From contig NZ_CP054041.1 in the NCBI RefSeq assembly GCF_013282665.1, forward strand, positions 2,462,001 to 2,526,000: 64,000 nt of DNA, given 5' to 3'. Positions 37,948 to 46,944 of this stretch are shown here, piece after piece (position 1 is the first letter of the stretch; every line of letters begins with the position of its first letter). Below the pieces are notes generated by a model, which saw only the letters and a list, made by a program, of their open reading frames with translations, ran no database searches and had not been told where the DNA came from. Source of the DNA: Listeria monocytogenes (GTDB taxonomy: Bacteria; Bacillota; Bacilli; Lactobacillales; Listeriaceae). Made by a program: the position numbers and the translations under genes.

Positions 37948-38784
37948 TGAAAGTAAATCTTGTTTTTGTGCTTGAATTTCTTTTTTACTAGAAGCATATT
38001 TTGTTTGTGTTCGGTCAAGCAGTTCGTCAAAAAATTGGGGTAACTGCTCCTCGCTAAGTTCTACGCCTTCAGCAGTGATACCGCCCTTTGTTGCAACGCG
38101 TTCAATTAAGCCACTAAAGGTGTAATCTTCCTCTACTAATAATTTGGAAGTCCCAGCTAAAGCAAAATTAATCATTTGAAAAACTTCTGCATCGGATAGA
38201 GAGGATCTTCTGAGAGCAGCTTCCACAAATTGTTCGAAAATAGCAGCAATTATTCCAGGAGAAGAGCTAGTTAAATCGCTAGCGATATCCATATTTTCCT
38301 CTCGGATAGTCATGACATGACCAAAATGCTCAAATGTCGTTTCTAACCAAGAACTGTTTGTTTGGTTCACTGTCTCAGCATGCGCAATTAAGGTAGTTCC
38401 AACACCGACAGCTGTTGTAAGGGAAGGGATTAGTTTACTAACTTGTAATCCAGGAGAGATTTCTAAAATGTCTGAAGTAGTTACACCTGCTGCTATAGAT
38501 ATCACATGACGATCTGCTGTTAACACCGCTGCACAATCTTTCATAAGAGGTAAAATCGCAAGAGGCAACTTGCAAATAAAGCTATGATCGGCTTTTGTGA
38601 AAACTTCGGCTTCATTACTAGCCAATACGGTTGTAGGATATTTTGCATAAAATTGTTTGAAATGTGTATTTTCGGAACTGGAATAAAGAATGATTTCTTC
38701 GGGAGCAGCAACCTCAGTTTCAATTATTTTAGTCGCAATTAACGATGCCATACTTCCAAAGCCAATAAAACCTATTTTTGTCAT
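37945..38784 (-). CDS. comER: Pyrroline-5-carboxylate reductase-like protein (ComER)
   Basis: This 279-aa NAD(P)-binding protein has the Rossmann start KIGFIGFGSMASLIA and the ProC-type C-terminal block DLTSSSPGIIAAIFEQFVEAALRR (split). It resembles ComER of Bacillus more than a biosynthetic ProC. The ProC block is altered at several places, so enzyme activity is unproven. I prefer ATG 38784, 6 nt after AAAGGCGGG; in-frame ATGs at 38790 and 38805 are too close to or before that site. It has its own promoter. Confidence 0.82.
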   Translation of the reverse strand: MTKIGFIGFGSMASLIATKIIETEVAAPEEIILYSSSENTHFKQFYAKYPTTVLASNEAEVFTKADHSFICKLPLAILPLMKDCAAVLTADRHVISIAAGVTTSDILEISPGLQVSKLIPSLTTAVGVGTTLIAHAETVNQTNSSWLETTFEHFGHVMTIREENMDIASDLTSSSPGIIAAIFEQFVEAALRRSSLSDAEVFQMINFALAGTSKLLVEEDYTFSGLIERVATKGGITAEGVELSEEQLPQFFDELLDRTQTKYASSKKEIQAQKQDLLS

Positions 38785-38812
38785 TTTCATCCCGCCTTTC
38801 ATCATTCATTTT

Positions 38813-38841
38813 ATTATGAAGGGAATAAAAGGGGATTGCAA
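38813..38841 (-). promoter_or_regulatory. Promoter of comER
   Basis: Read on minus: TTGCAA, 17 bp, CATAAT. The first 36 bases of the 351-bp comER-tcsA gap hold this element. Confidence 0.6.
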
Positions 38842-38923
38842 CTAAATTTGATTGTTTACTTTTTCACGTTAATGCGCTCCCACCTAGGCTTTACCTAAAA
38901 AACGAATGATTCCGATAGAATTT

Positions 38924-38938
38924 AATTTTCTGAATTCA
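38924..38938 (+). promoter_or_regulatory. Candidate CodY box upstream of tcsA
   Basis: The first 11 bases AATTTTCTGAA match the CodY consensus exactly; the last four do not (11 of 15). It lies about 60 bp upstream of a -10-like TGTTATATT (38988-38996). Confidence 0.35.
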
Positions 38939-38987
38939 TTTGCATTAAAAATTTATGAAGTTGGTTATTTATTTATTTTATTTTCCA

Positions 38988-38996
38988 TGTTATATT
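38988..38996 (+). promoter_or_regulatory. Possible extended -10 promoter of tcsA
   Basis: TGTTATATT lies about 140 bp before tcsA, implying a long leader. A perfect -35 TTGACA at about 39089-39094 closer to the gene lacks a convincing -10. The rest of the gap shows nothing coding. Confidence 0.4.
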
Positions 38997-39135
38997 AAGA
39001 ACAGTTGGAGAAGACGTTAAATGTTTTTGTGCGTTTTCCTAAAAAGGGACCATACATAATTTTTAATACGCGCCTGAATGTTTGTTTTGACAGATAGCTC
39101 TAACTAACATTATATCTCTCGGGAGGGGTTTTAAG

Positions 39136-40209
39136 GTGAAAAAGCGTACATTTGCTTTAGCACTATCAATGATTATTGCTTCTGGCGTTATCCTAGGTGC
39201 TTGTGGTTCAAGCAGCGACGATAAAAAAAGTAGCGGTGATAAGAGCAGTAAAGATTTTACAGTAGCAATGGTTACAGATACTGGTGGCGTTGATGACCGT
39301 TCGTTTAACCAATCAGCATGGGAAGGCTTACAAAAATTTGGTAAAGCTAACGACATGGAAAAAGGTACAGATGGTTACAACTACTTGCAATCAGCTTCTG
39401 AAGCAGACTACAAAACAAACTTAAACACTGCTGTTCGTAGCGACTATGATTTAATTTATGGAATTGGGTACAAACTGAAAGATGCAATTGAAGAAGTTTC
39501 TAAACAAAAACCTAAAAATCAATTCGCTATTGTTGATGACACAATTGATGACCGTGATAATGTAGTAAGTATTGGATTTAAAGATAACGATGGTTCTTAC
39601 CTAGTTGGTGTAGTAGCTGGCTTAACAACAAAAACAAATAAAGTTGGATTTGTTGGTGGGGTAAAAGGAACTGTTATCGACCGTTTTGAAGCTGGTTTCA
39701 CTGCTGGTGTAAAAGCTGTTAATCCTAATGCACAAATTGATGTACAATATGCAAACGATTTCGCTAAAGCAGACAAAGGACAACAAATTGCTTCTTCCAT
39801 GTATTCAAGTGGGGTTGATGTAATTTTCCATGCTGCTGGTGGTACTGGTAACGGTGTCTTTGCAGAAGCTAAAAACCTGAAGAAAAAAGATCCTAGCCGT
39901 GCTGTTTGGGTAATCGGTGTTGACCGTGACCAATGGGACGAAGGAAAAGTTACAGCAAACGATGGCAAAGATTACAATGTAACGCTTACATCTGAAATCA
40001 AACGCGTTGATATCGCTGTAGATGACCTTGCAACTCGTGCAAAAGCTGGAGACTTCCCTGGCGGAACTAAAATTGAATACGGTCTTGATAAAGATGCTGT
40101 AGGGCTTTCTGAACATCAAGATAATATTTCTAAAGACGTTCTTGCTAAAGTTGAAGAATACAAACAAAAAATCGTTGATGGGGACATTAAAGTTCCAGAA
40201 AAACCTTGA
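39136..40209 (+). CDS. tcsA: BMP-family lipoprotein TcsA (nucleoside-type binding protein)
   Basis: TcsA (357 aa) is a surface lipoprotein, known in Listeria as a CD4 T-cell stimulating antigen. The signal peptide ends in lipobox LGAC (C23), followed by a Ser/Lys/Asp-rich spacer and the BMP/PnrA domain (VAMVTDTGGVDDRSFNQSAW, then VGVVAGLTT and IFHAAGGTGNGVF). PnrA-type proteins bind purine nucleosides, and the ABC genes downstream fit that role. The start is GTG 39136 after GGGAGGGG. A 16-bp perfect hairpin follows, separating it from the ABC subunits. Confidence 0.95.
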   Translation: MKKRTFALALSMIIASGVILGACGSSSDDKKSSGDKSSKDFTVAMVTDTGGVDDRSFNQSAWEGLQKFGKANDMEKGTDGYNYLQSASEADYKTNLNTAVRSDYDLIYGIGYKLKDAIEEVSKQKPKNQFAIVDDTIDDRDNVVSIGFKDNDGSYLVGVVAGLTTKTNKVGFVGGVKGTVIDRFEAGFTAGVKAVNPNAQIDVQYANDFAKADKGQQIASSMYSSGVDVIFHAAGGTGNGVFAEAKNLKKKDPSRAVWVIGVDRDQWDEGKVTANDGKDYNVTLTSEIKRVDIAVDDLATRAKAGDFPGGTKIEYGLDKDAVGLSEHQDNISKDVLAKVEEYKQKIVDGDIKVPEKP

Positions 40210-40253
40210 TTTTATAGTTATAAAAACGGAGTAATACGAACGAAGTAAAACCT

Positions 40254-40292
40254 TTTATGAAAGTCGGTATTAAACGTACCGACTTTCATAAA
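40254..40292 (+). repeat. Perfect 16-bp hairpin between tcsA and the ABC genes
   Basis: TTTATGAAAGTCGGTA / TACCGACTTTCATAAA with a 7-nt loop. It is followed by A-rich sequence on both strands, so it lacks the U-tract of an intrinsic terminator. An mRNA 3' stabiliser for tcsA is a likely use. Confidence 0.7.
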
Positions 40293-40301
40293 AAAATAAT
40301 T

Positions 40302-40315
40302 TGTAAGCGTTTTAA
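40302..40315 (+). promoter_or_regulatory. Candidate cre site (CcpA)
   Basis: TGTAAGCGTTTTAA matches the cre consensus TGWAANCGNTNWCA at 13 of 14 positions. It lies about 57 bp upstream of the next -35. Confidence 0.5.
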
Positions 40316-40371
40316 TTTGATAGGTAAACCCTTTTACTAAAAGAAAATAATCGGTATATTGGAATTTATGA

Positions 40372-40400
40372 TTGCAATGAATGCCATTTAGAAATAAAAT
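40372..40400 (+). promoter_or_regulatory. Promoter of the ABC transporter genes
   Basis: TTGCAA, 17 bp, TAAAAT. It leaves a leader of about 235 nt with a GC-rich, hairpin-forming part at 40540-40610 (for example CTTCTT/AGGAAG). No frame with a ribosome binding site is seen in the leader. Confidence 0.5.
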
Positions 40401-40641
40401 AAGGAGATGGCTTTTTTAATAGCTTAAAAATGCAAGGTAAACTTTCGTACATAGATGGTATTATAAATCGCGTTTTTACAACATACCAAAGTATTTAAGC
40501 TAAAAAGTCATTGAACAACAAACGGATAAAAAACTCGGAACCTTCTTCGGGAGGAAGTACGGGGAGAGGCGGCGTCCTTCGAGAGAATCGCGCGTGTGGC
40601 TGTTTTTCCAGTTTGAACCAGACGACAAGGGGAGTGAAGAA

Positions 40642-42183
40642 GTGGACTTTGTTATTGAAATGTTAGGAATCAGGAAGGAATTCTCTGGATTTGTAGCAAA
40701 TGATAACATTACCTTACAATTAAAGCAGGGAGAAATTCATGCTTTGTTAGGTGAGAATGGCGCAGGAAAATCTACGCTAATGAATGTCTTGTTTGGTCTA
40801 TATGAACCAGATGGTGGCGAAATTCGTGTTCGTGGTACAAAAGAAAATATTAATAGCCCGAACAAAGCAAATGAGCTTGGAATCGGAATGGTCCATCAGC
40901 ATTTCATGTTAGTGGATAAATTCACGGTTGCAGAAAACATCATACTTGGTAAAGAGCCAAGTAAACTCGGTGTTATCGAAAAGAAAAAAGCGATTGAAGA
41001 AATTAAAGAAATTTCTGATCGTTACGGCTTGCGCGTTGATCCAAATGCAGTTGTACGAGATATTTCAATCGGTATGCAACAACGTGTGGAAATTCTGAAA
41101 ACACTTTACCGTGGTGCAGATATCTTGATTTTTGATGAACCAACAGCCGTTTTAACACCCCAAGAAATCAAAGAACTAATTCAAATTATGCGTTCTCTTA
41201 TCAAAGAAGGCAAATCCATCATTTTAATTACACATAAGCTAAAAGAAATCATGGATGTTTGTGACCGAGTAACTGTTATCCGCCGTGGTAAAGGCATGGG
41301 TACAGTTAACGTTCCGGAAACAACACCACAAGATTTGGCTAATTTGATGGTTGGACGTGAAGTTGTCTTTACAACAGAGAAAATAGAGGCAACTCCTGGT
41401 AAAGACGTACTAGAAGTAAAAGATTTAGTTGTAAAAGAAAGTCGCGGTGTGGAAAGTGTTCGCGGACTTAACTTGACTGTCAGAGCTGGCGAAATTGTCG
41501 GAATAGCTGGAGTCGATGGTAATGGCCAAAGTGAACTTATTTCTGCAATTGCAGGTCTTTCTAAAGTAACTAGCGGAAGCATTCTTCTAAACGGTGAACA
41601 TATTGAAAATAAAAAACCTCGTAAAATTACGGAAGCTGGTTTAGGACACATTCCAGAAGACCGCCATAAACATGGTTTAGTACTCGAAATGTCCCTTGGA
41701 GAAAATATTGCTTTACAAACATACTATAAAAAACCTATTTCGAGTGGCGGTTTCATAAATCACAAAGCAATGTACGACTTTGCGCGTGAATTAATTCAAG
41801 AATATGATGTTCGTGCAAGTAGCGAATACGTAGCAGCAAAATCACTTTCTGGTGGTAACCAACAAAAAGCGATTATTGCAAGGGAGATACATCGTAATCC
41901 AGATTTCTTAATTGCGGCTCAACCAACACGTGGACTAGATGTTGGTGCAATTGAATTCATTCATAGACGCTTGATTGAACAACGAGACAATGGAAAAGCT
42001 GTATTACTTATGTCGTTTGAATTAGATGAAATTATGAATGTTAGTGACCGTATCGCGGTTATTTACGAAGGGAAAATCGTTGCTATTGTTGATCCGAAAG
42101 AAACAACGGAGCAAGAACTTGGCCTAATGATGGCTGGTTCATCCAAACAGGAAGCGGAAATGGGGGAGAAAGAGCATGTCTAA
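40642..42183 (+). CDS. ABC transporter ATP-binding protein (nucleoside/BMP type)
   Basis: This 513-aa protein holds two fused ABC domains, as in sugar and nucleoside importers. The first has Walker A GENGAGKST, signature SIGMQQRVEILK and Walker B ILIFDEPTAVL. The second has GVDGNGQSE in place of a canonical Walker A, signature LSGGNQQKAIIAREI and a degenerate Walker B LIAAQPTRGLD. I use GTG 40642 after AAGGGGAGTG; an upstream extension to 40594 crosses the leader. It overlaps the permease gene by 8 bp and pairs with TcsA. Confidence 0.93.
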   Translation: MDFVIEMLGIRKEFSGFVANDNITLQLKQGEIHALLGENGAGKSTLMNVLFGLYEPDGGEIRVRGTKENINSPNKANELGIGMVHQHFMLVDKFTVAENIILGKEPSKLGVIEKKKAIEEIKEISDRYGLRVDPNAVVRDISIGMQQRVEILKTLYRGADILIFDEPTAVLTPQEIKELIQIMRSLIKEGKSIILITHKLKEIMDVCDRVTVIRRGKGMGTVNVPETTPQDLANLMVGREVVFTTEKIEATPGKDVLEVKDLVVKESRGVESVRGLNLTVRAGEIVGIAGVDGNGQSELISAIAGLSKVTSGSILLNGEHIENKKPRKITEAGLGHIPEDRHKHGLVLEMSLGENIALQTYYKKPISSGGFINHKAMYDFARELIQEYDVRASSEYVAAKSLSGGNQQKAIIAREIHRNPDFLIAAQPTRGLDVGAIEFIHRRLIEQRDNGKAVLLMSFELDEIMNVSDRIAVIYEGKIVAIVDPKETTEQELGLMMAGSSKQEAEMGEKEHV

Positions 42184-43228
42184 ACGACTTCAAGCATTAG
42201 TTATCCCAGTTACAGCCGTTATCCTTGGACTTATCTGTGGTGCGATTATTATGCTTATTTTTGGATATGACCCAATTGCTGGTTATTCAGCTCTGATTCA
42301 AGGTGTTATCGGAGAAAATTTCTATATTGGTGAAACTATTCGTCAAGCTACACCGTATATTTTAGTTGGTCTGTCTGTTGCCGTGGCATTTAAAGCTGGA
42401 CTTTTCAACATCGGTGCAGAAGGTCAAATGCTGATGGGGTGGTTAGGTTCAATCATCATCGCAGTAAACTTTGACGGTTTAACAAAATGGATTCATTTAC
42501 CACTTGCGATTATTACTGGTATGTTATTCGGTGCGATTTGGGCATTCATTCCAGGTATCTTAAAAGCGACTTTACGTGTAAATGAAGTTATTGTAACGAT
42601 TATGTTGAATTATACAGCACTTTATATTTTCAACTACGTGGTACAAAACTTACTTACAGATGGTTTAGATAAAACGCAAGAAATTCATGCGTCCGCATCC
42701 TTACAATCTGAATTATTACAATCACTTACTGATTACTCCTCCTTGCACTGGGGAATATTGATTGCCCTTGGTTTCGCAATTATTATTTGGATAATGTTAA
42801 ATAAAACTACTTTCGGTTATGAAATCGAAGCAGTTGGATTTAACGAAAATGCATCACAATATGCTGGTATGAGTGTTAAAAAAACAATCATCTTTTCCAT
42901 GGTTATCGCCGGAGCGCTTGCTGGTCTTGGTGGCGTAATGGAAGGTCTTGGAACATACGGAACAGCATATGTATTAACTTCTTCTCCTGGAATAGGTTTT
43001 GACGGTATTGCCGTTGCATTACTCGGAGGAAGTTCTCCTATTGGGATTGTCTTCTCTGCCATCTTGTTCGGTGCGCTGAAAGTCGGAGCTCTAAACATGC
43101 CAGCAGTTGCAGGCGTTCCAAATGAATTGGTCAATGTAATTATCGCTCTGATTATCTTCTTTGTGGCATCCAGCTACATTATCCGCTGGGCGATGGCAAA
43201 ATTTAAGAAGGGGGCGAAAGCAGAATGA
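42176..43228 (+). CDS. ABC transporter permease 1 (nucleoside/BMP type)
   Basis: This 350-aa integral membrane protein of the branched-chain amino acid/ribose permease family has about eight to ten membrane segments. The conserved cytoplasmic block GYEIEAVGFNENASQYAGMSVKK (split) and GALAGLGGVMEGLG match nucleoside permeases of the NupP/RnsC type. ATG 42176 follows GGGGGAGAAAG inside the ATPase gene. It overlaps the second permease by four bases. Confidence 0.92.
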   Translation: MSKRLQALVIPVTAVILGLICGAIIMLIFGYDPIAGYSALIQGVIGENFYIGETIRQATPYILVGLSVAVAFKAGLFNIGAEGQMLMGWLGSIIIAVNFDGLTKWIHLPLAIITGMLFGAIWAFIPGILKATLRVNEVIVTIMLNYTALYIFNYVVQNLLTDGLDKTQEIHASASLQSELLQSLTDYSSLHWGILIALGFAIIIWIMLNKTTFGYEIEAVGFNENASQYAGMSVKKTIIFSMVIAGALAGLGGVMEGLGTYGTAYVLTSSPGIGFDGIAVALLGGSSPIGIVFSAILFGALKVGALNMPAVAGVPNELVNVIIALIIFFVASSYIIRWAMAKFKKGAKAE

Positions 43229-44175
43229 CAGCCATTTTAGCGACAATTGTTTCTAGTACACTGCTTATGGCAGGCCCACTAATTTTTACTGCTCTCGGGG
43301 GCGTTTATTCAGAACGAGGCGGTGTGGTCAATATTGGACTAGAAGGTATGATGGTTATGGGAGCGTTCTCTGCTATCGTCTTTAACCTTACTTTCCAAGA
43401 TACTTTCGGCAATTTAACTCCTTGGATATCACTTATCGCGGCGATGGTCGTTGGGGGATTATTCTCTCTTGTACATGCCGTTGCAACAATTAATTTCCGC
43501 GCTGACCACGTAATCAGTGGTGTAGCGATTAACTTTTTAGCAACAGGTCTATCTTTATTCCTTGTAAAAGTAATTTACGATAAAGGCCAAACAGACCAAA
43601 TTAAGTACTACTTTGGTAAACCGGATATTCCTGTTTTGAGTGATATTCCAGTCATTGGTGATATTTTCTTCAAAAACATTCCGGTAATGAGTTATGTAGC
43701 GATTATTTTCGCTATTGTTTCTTGGTTTATTATTTACAAAACACGCTTTGGTCTTCGTCTTCGTTCTGTAGGGGAACATCCTCTTGCAGCAGATACAATG
43801 GGAATCAAAGTTCGCTGGATGAGATACCAAGGGGTTATCATTTCTGGTATCCTTGGTGGTCTAGGTGGCGCGGTATACGCCCAATCCTTTACACTTGATT
43901 TCGGACACGCAACTATTTCCGGTCAAGGTTATATGGCCCTTGCGGCGATGATCTTTGGTAAATGGAACCCACTTGGAGCAATGGGAGCAGCTATCTTCTT
44001 CGGATTTGCGCAATGTTTGGCAATTACCGGTGGATCGCTACCATTCTTCAAAGATATTCCAGACGTTTACTTACAAATTGCACCATATGTATTAACTATC
44101 CTAGCGCTTGTTGGCTTTATCGGTAAATCCGAAGCACCAAAAGCAGATGGTGTGAACTACATTAAAGGTAAATAA
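43225..44175 (+). CDS. ABC transporter permease 2 (nucleoside/BMP type)
   Basis: The second 316-aa permease subunit, NupQ/RnsD type, has about eight membrane segments. GGVYSERGGVVNIGLEGMMV and RSVGEHPLAADTMGIKV are family blocks. Its ATG overlaps the stop of permease 1. The set TcsA, ATPase and two permeases forms a full importer, most likely for nucleosides. A strong terminator closes the operon. Confidence 0.92.
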   Translation: MTAILATIVSSTLLMAGPLIFTALGGVYSERGGVVNIGLEGMMVMGAFSAIVFNLTFQDTFGNLTPWISLIAAMVVGGLFSLVHAVATINFRADHVISGVAINFLATGLSLFLVKVIYDKGQTDQIKYYFGKPDIPVLSDIPVIGDIFFKNIPVMSYVAIIFAIVSWFIIYKTRFGLRLRSVGEHPLAADTMGIKVRWMRYQGVIISGILGGLGGAVYAQSFTLDFGHATISGQGYMALAAMIFGKWNPLGAMGAAIFFGFAQCLAITGGSLPFFKDIPDVYLQIAPYVLTILALVGFIGKSEAPKADGVNYIKGK

Positions 44176-44182
44176 TCCGAGT

Positions 44183-44217
44183 AAACAGCCTAGATTAAAT
44201 TCTAGGCTGTTTTTTTA
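44183..44217 (+). terminator. Intrinsic terminator after the ABC operon
   Basis: A perfect 12-bp stem (AAACAGCCTAGA / TCTAGGCTGTTT) with a 6-nt loop and U-run. Confidence 0.93.
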
Positions 44218-44227
44218 TGCTAGAAAA

Positions 44228-44256
44228 TTGTGCGTCGCAACAACTTAGGATACAAT
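44228..44256 (+). promoter_or_regulatory. Promoter of the M16 peptidase genes
   Basis: TTGTGC, 17 bp, TACAAT, 37 bp before the ATG. Confidence 0.75.
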
Positions 44257-44292
44257 AGGAAAGTGAGATCATTGCTTGAAAGGAGCATTATA

Positions 44293-45585
44293 ATGACAGA
44301 CAAAATATTTCAAGAAAAAGTTGGTCCAGCTGCACTGACGATTGTTCCAACTCAAAAATATAAATCCAATAAAATTGTTTTCAAATTTCGCGCTCCATTA
44401 GAAAGAGAAACAGTAACTAAACGGGCTTTGCTTTCGATATTATTAGAAACAAATAGTGAAAAATATCCAACTCAAACAGCTTTCAGAAAGCAATTAGCGA
44501 ATCTTTACGGTGCTAATTTTTATACAACGACAGCTAAAAAAGGCAATGAACACGTATTAACCGTTATTTTCGATATGATTGACGGGCAATATGTATCGGA
44601 CGGAAATCATATTTTAGAAGATGCTTTCACTTTTATAGAACAAGCATTATTCCATCCAAACGTGGCAAATGGTGCTTTCAATGAAGAAACATTTGCTCGC
44701 GAAAAAGAGAACCTGAAAAGTAGTTTAGAAGGTATTTACGATGATAAAATTCGTTTTGCTTCTAAACGACTAGTAGAAGAAATGTTCCGCGATGATGAGT
44801 TTCGTTTTGGCTCAGCTGGCGTCTTAGAAGACATTGATGCTATCACAGCGAAAGATTTATATGAATACTACTTACAATTTATTACAAAAGATGCTATCGA
44901 AATATTTATTTGTGGCGATGTAACCAAAGAAGAAGTAATGCCCCTTATCGAAAAGATGGCTTTTGCCCCACGTGCTGAACGAAAAGGTGTTTTTTATACA
45001 AAAGAAGCTCCAAAAGTAGTACGTACTATTCATGAGCAACAAGCAATTAATCAAGGGAAACTTGTACTTGGTTATCAAACAGAAACCTTATTCGGAGATG
45101 ATGATTTCGTTGCACTTCAATTAGCGAACGGACTTCTTGGCGGATTTGCTAATTCGAAAATCTTTATCAATGTGCGCGAAAAAGCGAGTCTAGCTTATTA
45201 TGCATCAAGCCGAATCGATTCTTTCAAAGGTTATATGATTATTTCAGCTGGAATTGATGAAGTAAATTACGAACAAGCGTTAAAAATAATTGAAGAACAA
45301 GTAGTCGCGATGAAACAAGGCGATTTTACAGAAGATGAATTAAATCAAACGAAAGAAATGCTTATTAACCAATTGCTTGAAACAAATGATCAAGCGCAAG
45401 GTTTGATAGAACTGGTCTATAACAATGTTCTACGTGAAGCAAACTTAGACTTAGAAAATTGGATCGCAAAAATCAAACAAGCAACCAAAGAAGAAGTAGT
45501 TGTTGCTATCAATAAAATTAAACCAGATACCATTTATTTCTTAAGTAAGGGAGGAGAAGAACTTCATGGAAAAAATAACATTTGA
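44293..45585 (+). CDS. M16-family peptidase-like protein, zinc motif absent (YmfF-like)
   Basis: This 430-aa protein has the M16 fold, with a C-terminal half containing INVREKASLAYYASSRID. The position where active members carry HxxEH reads LLSILLET, with no histidines, so it is probably catalytically dead and pairs with the next protein. ATG 44293 follows AAAGGAG; an in-frame extension to 44230 covers the promoter. It overlaps the next gene by 20 bp. Bacillus ymfF-ymfH shows the same pair. Confidence 0.88.
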   Translation: MTDKIFQEKVGPAALTIVPTQKYKSNKIVFKFRAPLERETVTKRALLSILLETNSEKYPTQTAFRKQLANLYGANFYTTTAKKGNEHVLTVIFDMIDGQYVSDGNHILEDAFTFIEQALFHPNVANGAFNEETFAREKENLKSSLEGIYDDKIRFASKRLVEEMFRDDEFRFGSAGVLEDIDAITAKDLYEYYLQFITKDAIEIFICGDVTKEEVMPLIEKMAFAPRAERKGVFYTKEAPKVVRTIHEQQAINQGKLVLGYQTETLFGDDDFVALQLANGLLGGFANSKIFINVREKASLAYYASSRIDSFKGYMIISAGIDEVNYEQALKIIEEQVVAMKQGDFTEDELNQTKEMLINQLLETNDQAQGLIELVYNNVLREANLDLENWIAKIKQATKEEVVVAINKIKPDTIYFLSKGGEELHGKNNI

Positions 45586-46852
45586 GCAAGTAAAAGAAGC
45601 AGTCTTTCATGAAAAAATGACAAATGGCTTACAAGTGTATCTTCTTCCTAAACAAGGATTTAGTAAAACTTATGCGGTATTCACAACAAATTACGGAGCA
45701 ATTGATAATAATTTCGTCCCAATTGGTGAAACAGAATTCACGAAAGTGCCAGACGGGATTGCCCATTTCTTAGAACATAAAATGTTTGAAAAAGAAGACG
45801 GTGATGTCTTCTTCAAATTTGGCGAAAAAGGTGCTTTTACGAATGCATTTACCTCCTTCACAAAAACAGCTTATCTTTTCTCAAGTACTTCTCGAGTAGA
45901 AGAAAACTTGGAAACGCTAATTGACTTTGTACAAGAGCCGTATTTCACAGAAGAAACTGTTGAAAAAGAGAAAGGTATTATCGGGCAAGAAATCAGAATG
46001 TATGATGATGATCCTGATTTTCGCGCTTATTTTGGCGTAATCGAAAACATGTACCACAACCATCCTGTCAAAATCGATATTGCTGGAACCGTAGAATCGA
46101 TTGCTGAAATTAACAAAGATTTACTTTATCTTTGCTATAACACATTCTATCACCCCAGCAACATGGTTCTTTTCGTTGTAGGGAATTTAGAACCAGAACA
46201 AATGATGAATCAAATCCGTGCCAATCAAGCGAAAAAAGAATTTGCTGAAGCTGTACCAATCAAACGTCATTTTCCTGAAGAACCAAAAACGGTTTCTATA
46301 AAAGAACGTAAAATTCATTTCCCTGTTCAAATCGCTAAGAACCTCGTAGGGATTAAAGAAGATATTGGCTTTTTAGAAGGCCAAGCTGCTATAAAACAAG
46401 AAATTATTGGTGATGTAGCCTTGGAAATGCTTTTTGGCACAACATCTGACACTTACTTGAAGTTATACAACGAAGGAATTATTGACGATACATTTGGCTA
46501 TGATTACACCTTACAAGATAGCTTCTCGTTCGTATTAGTTGGTGGAGACGCCAAAGATCCAGATAAACAAACTGCTAAAATTAAAGAAGCAATTCAGATA
46601 GCCGCTAAGAATGGTTTAAGTGAAGCAGATTTAGCATTAGTAAAACGCAAACGAATTGGTCAGTTTTTACGCTCGCTAAATTCACCAGAGTTTATTGCTA
46701 ATCAATTTAGCCAGTACGTAATGAAATCTGCTTCTTTATTTGATATCTTACCTTTAATGGAAAAAGTTACTTTAGAGGAAGTAAATGCTTTTGTTAAAAA
46801 CTTGGATGAAGAAGAACGAACAACTAGTTTTCAGCTACTTCCTGAAAAATAA
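45566..46852 (+). CDS. M16-family zinc peptidase (YmfH-like)
   Basis: This 428-aa partner holds the inverted zinc motif HFLEH (H67, E70, H71) in GIAHFLEHKMFEKEDGD, with the downstream glutamate in EKGIIGQEIRMYDDDP as third ligand. The alternation of an inactive and an active half resembles heterodimeric processing peptidases. The ribosome binding site GGGAGGAG lies in the end of the previous gene. The substrate is unknown; related pairs mature peptides. Confidence 0.92.
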   Translation: MEKITFEQVKEAVFHEKMTNGLQVYLLPKQGFSKTYAVFTTNYGAIDNNFVPIGETEFTKVPDGIAHFLEHKMFEKEDGDVFFKFGEKGAFTNAFTSFTKTAYLFSSTSRVEENLETLIDFVQEPYFTEETVEKEKGIIGQEIRMYDDDPDFRAYFGVIENMYHNHPVKIDIAGTVESIAEINKDLLYLCYNTFYHPSNMVLFVVGNLEPEQMMNQIRANQAKKEFAEAVPIKRHFPEEPKTVSIKERKIHFPVQIAKNLVGIKEDIGFLEGQAAIKQEIIGDVALEMLFGTTSDTYLKLYNEGIIDDTFGYDYTLQDSFSFVLVGGDAKDPDKQTAKIKEAIQIAAKNGLSEADLALVKRKRIGQFLRSLNSPEFIANQFSQYVMKSASLFDILPLMEKVTLEEVNAFVKNLDEEERTTSFQLLPEK

Positions 46853-46882
46853 ACAAAATTATGTCATTTTTTAGTAGAAAAA

Positions 46883-46912
46883 ATAGCATAAATTCCTGAG
46901 TCATGCTATCAT
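46883..46912 (+). promoter_or_regulatory. Possible promoter with inverted repeat before ymfI
   Basis: ATAGCAT and ATGCTAT (46883-46909) form a 7-bp inverted repeat whose right arm overlaps the extended -10 TGCTATCAT (to 46912). Confidence 0.4.
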
Positions 46913-46944
46913 AAAAGAAATAGACTGGAAAGGGTTGCCTTTTT

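Noticed and set aside
38806..39135. Purine riboswitch or a small gene upstream of tcsA
   Set aside because: I searched the leader by eye for conserved purine riboswitch segments and for short frames with ribosome binding sites and found neither.
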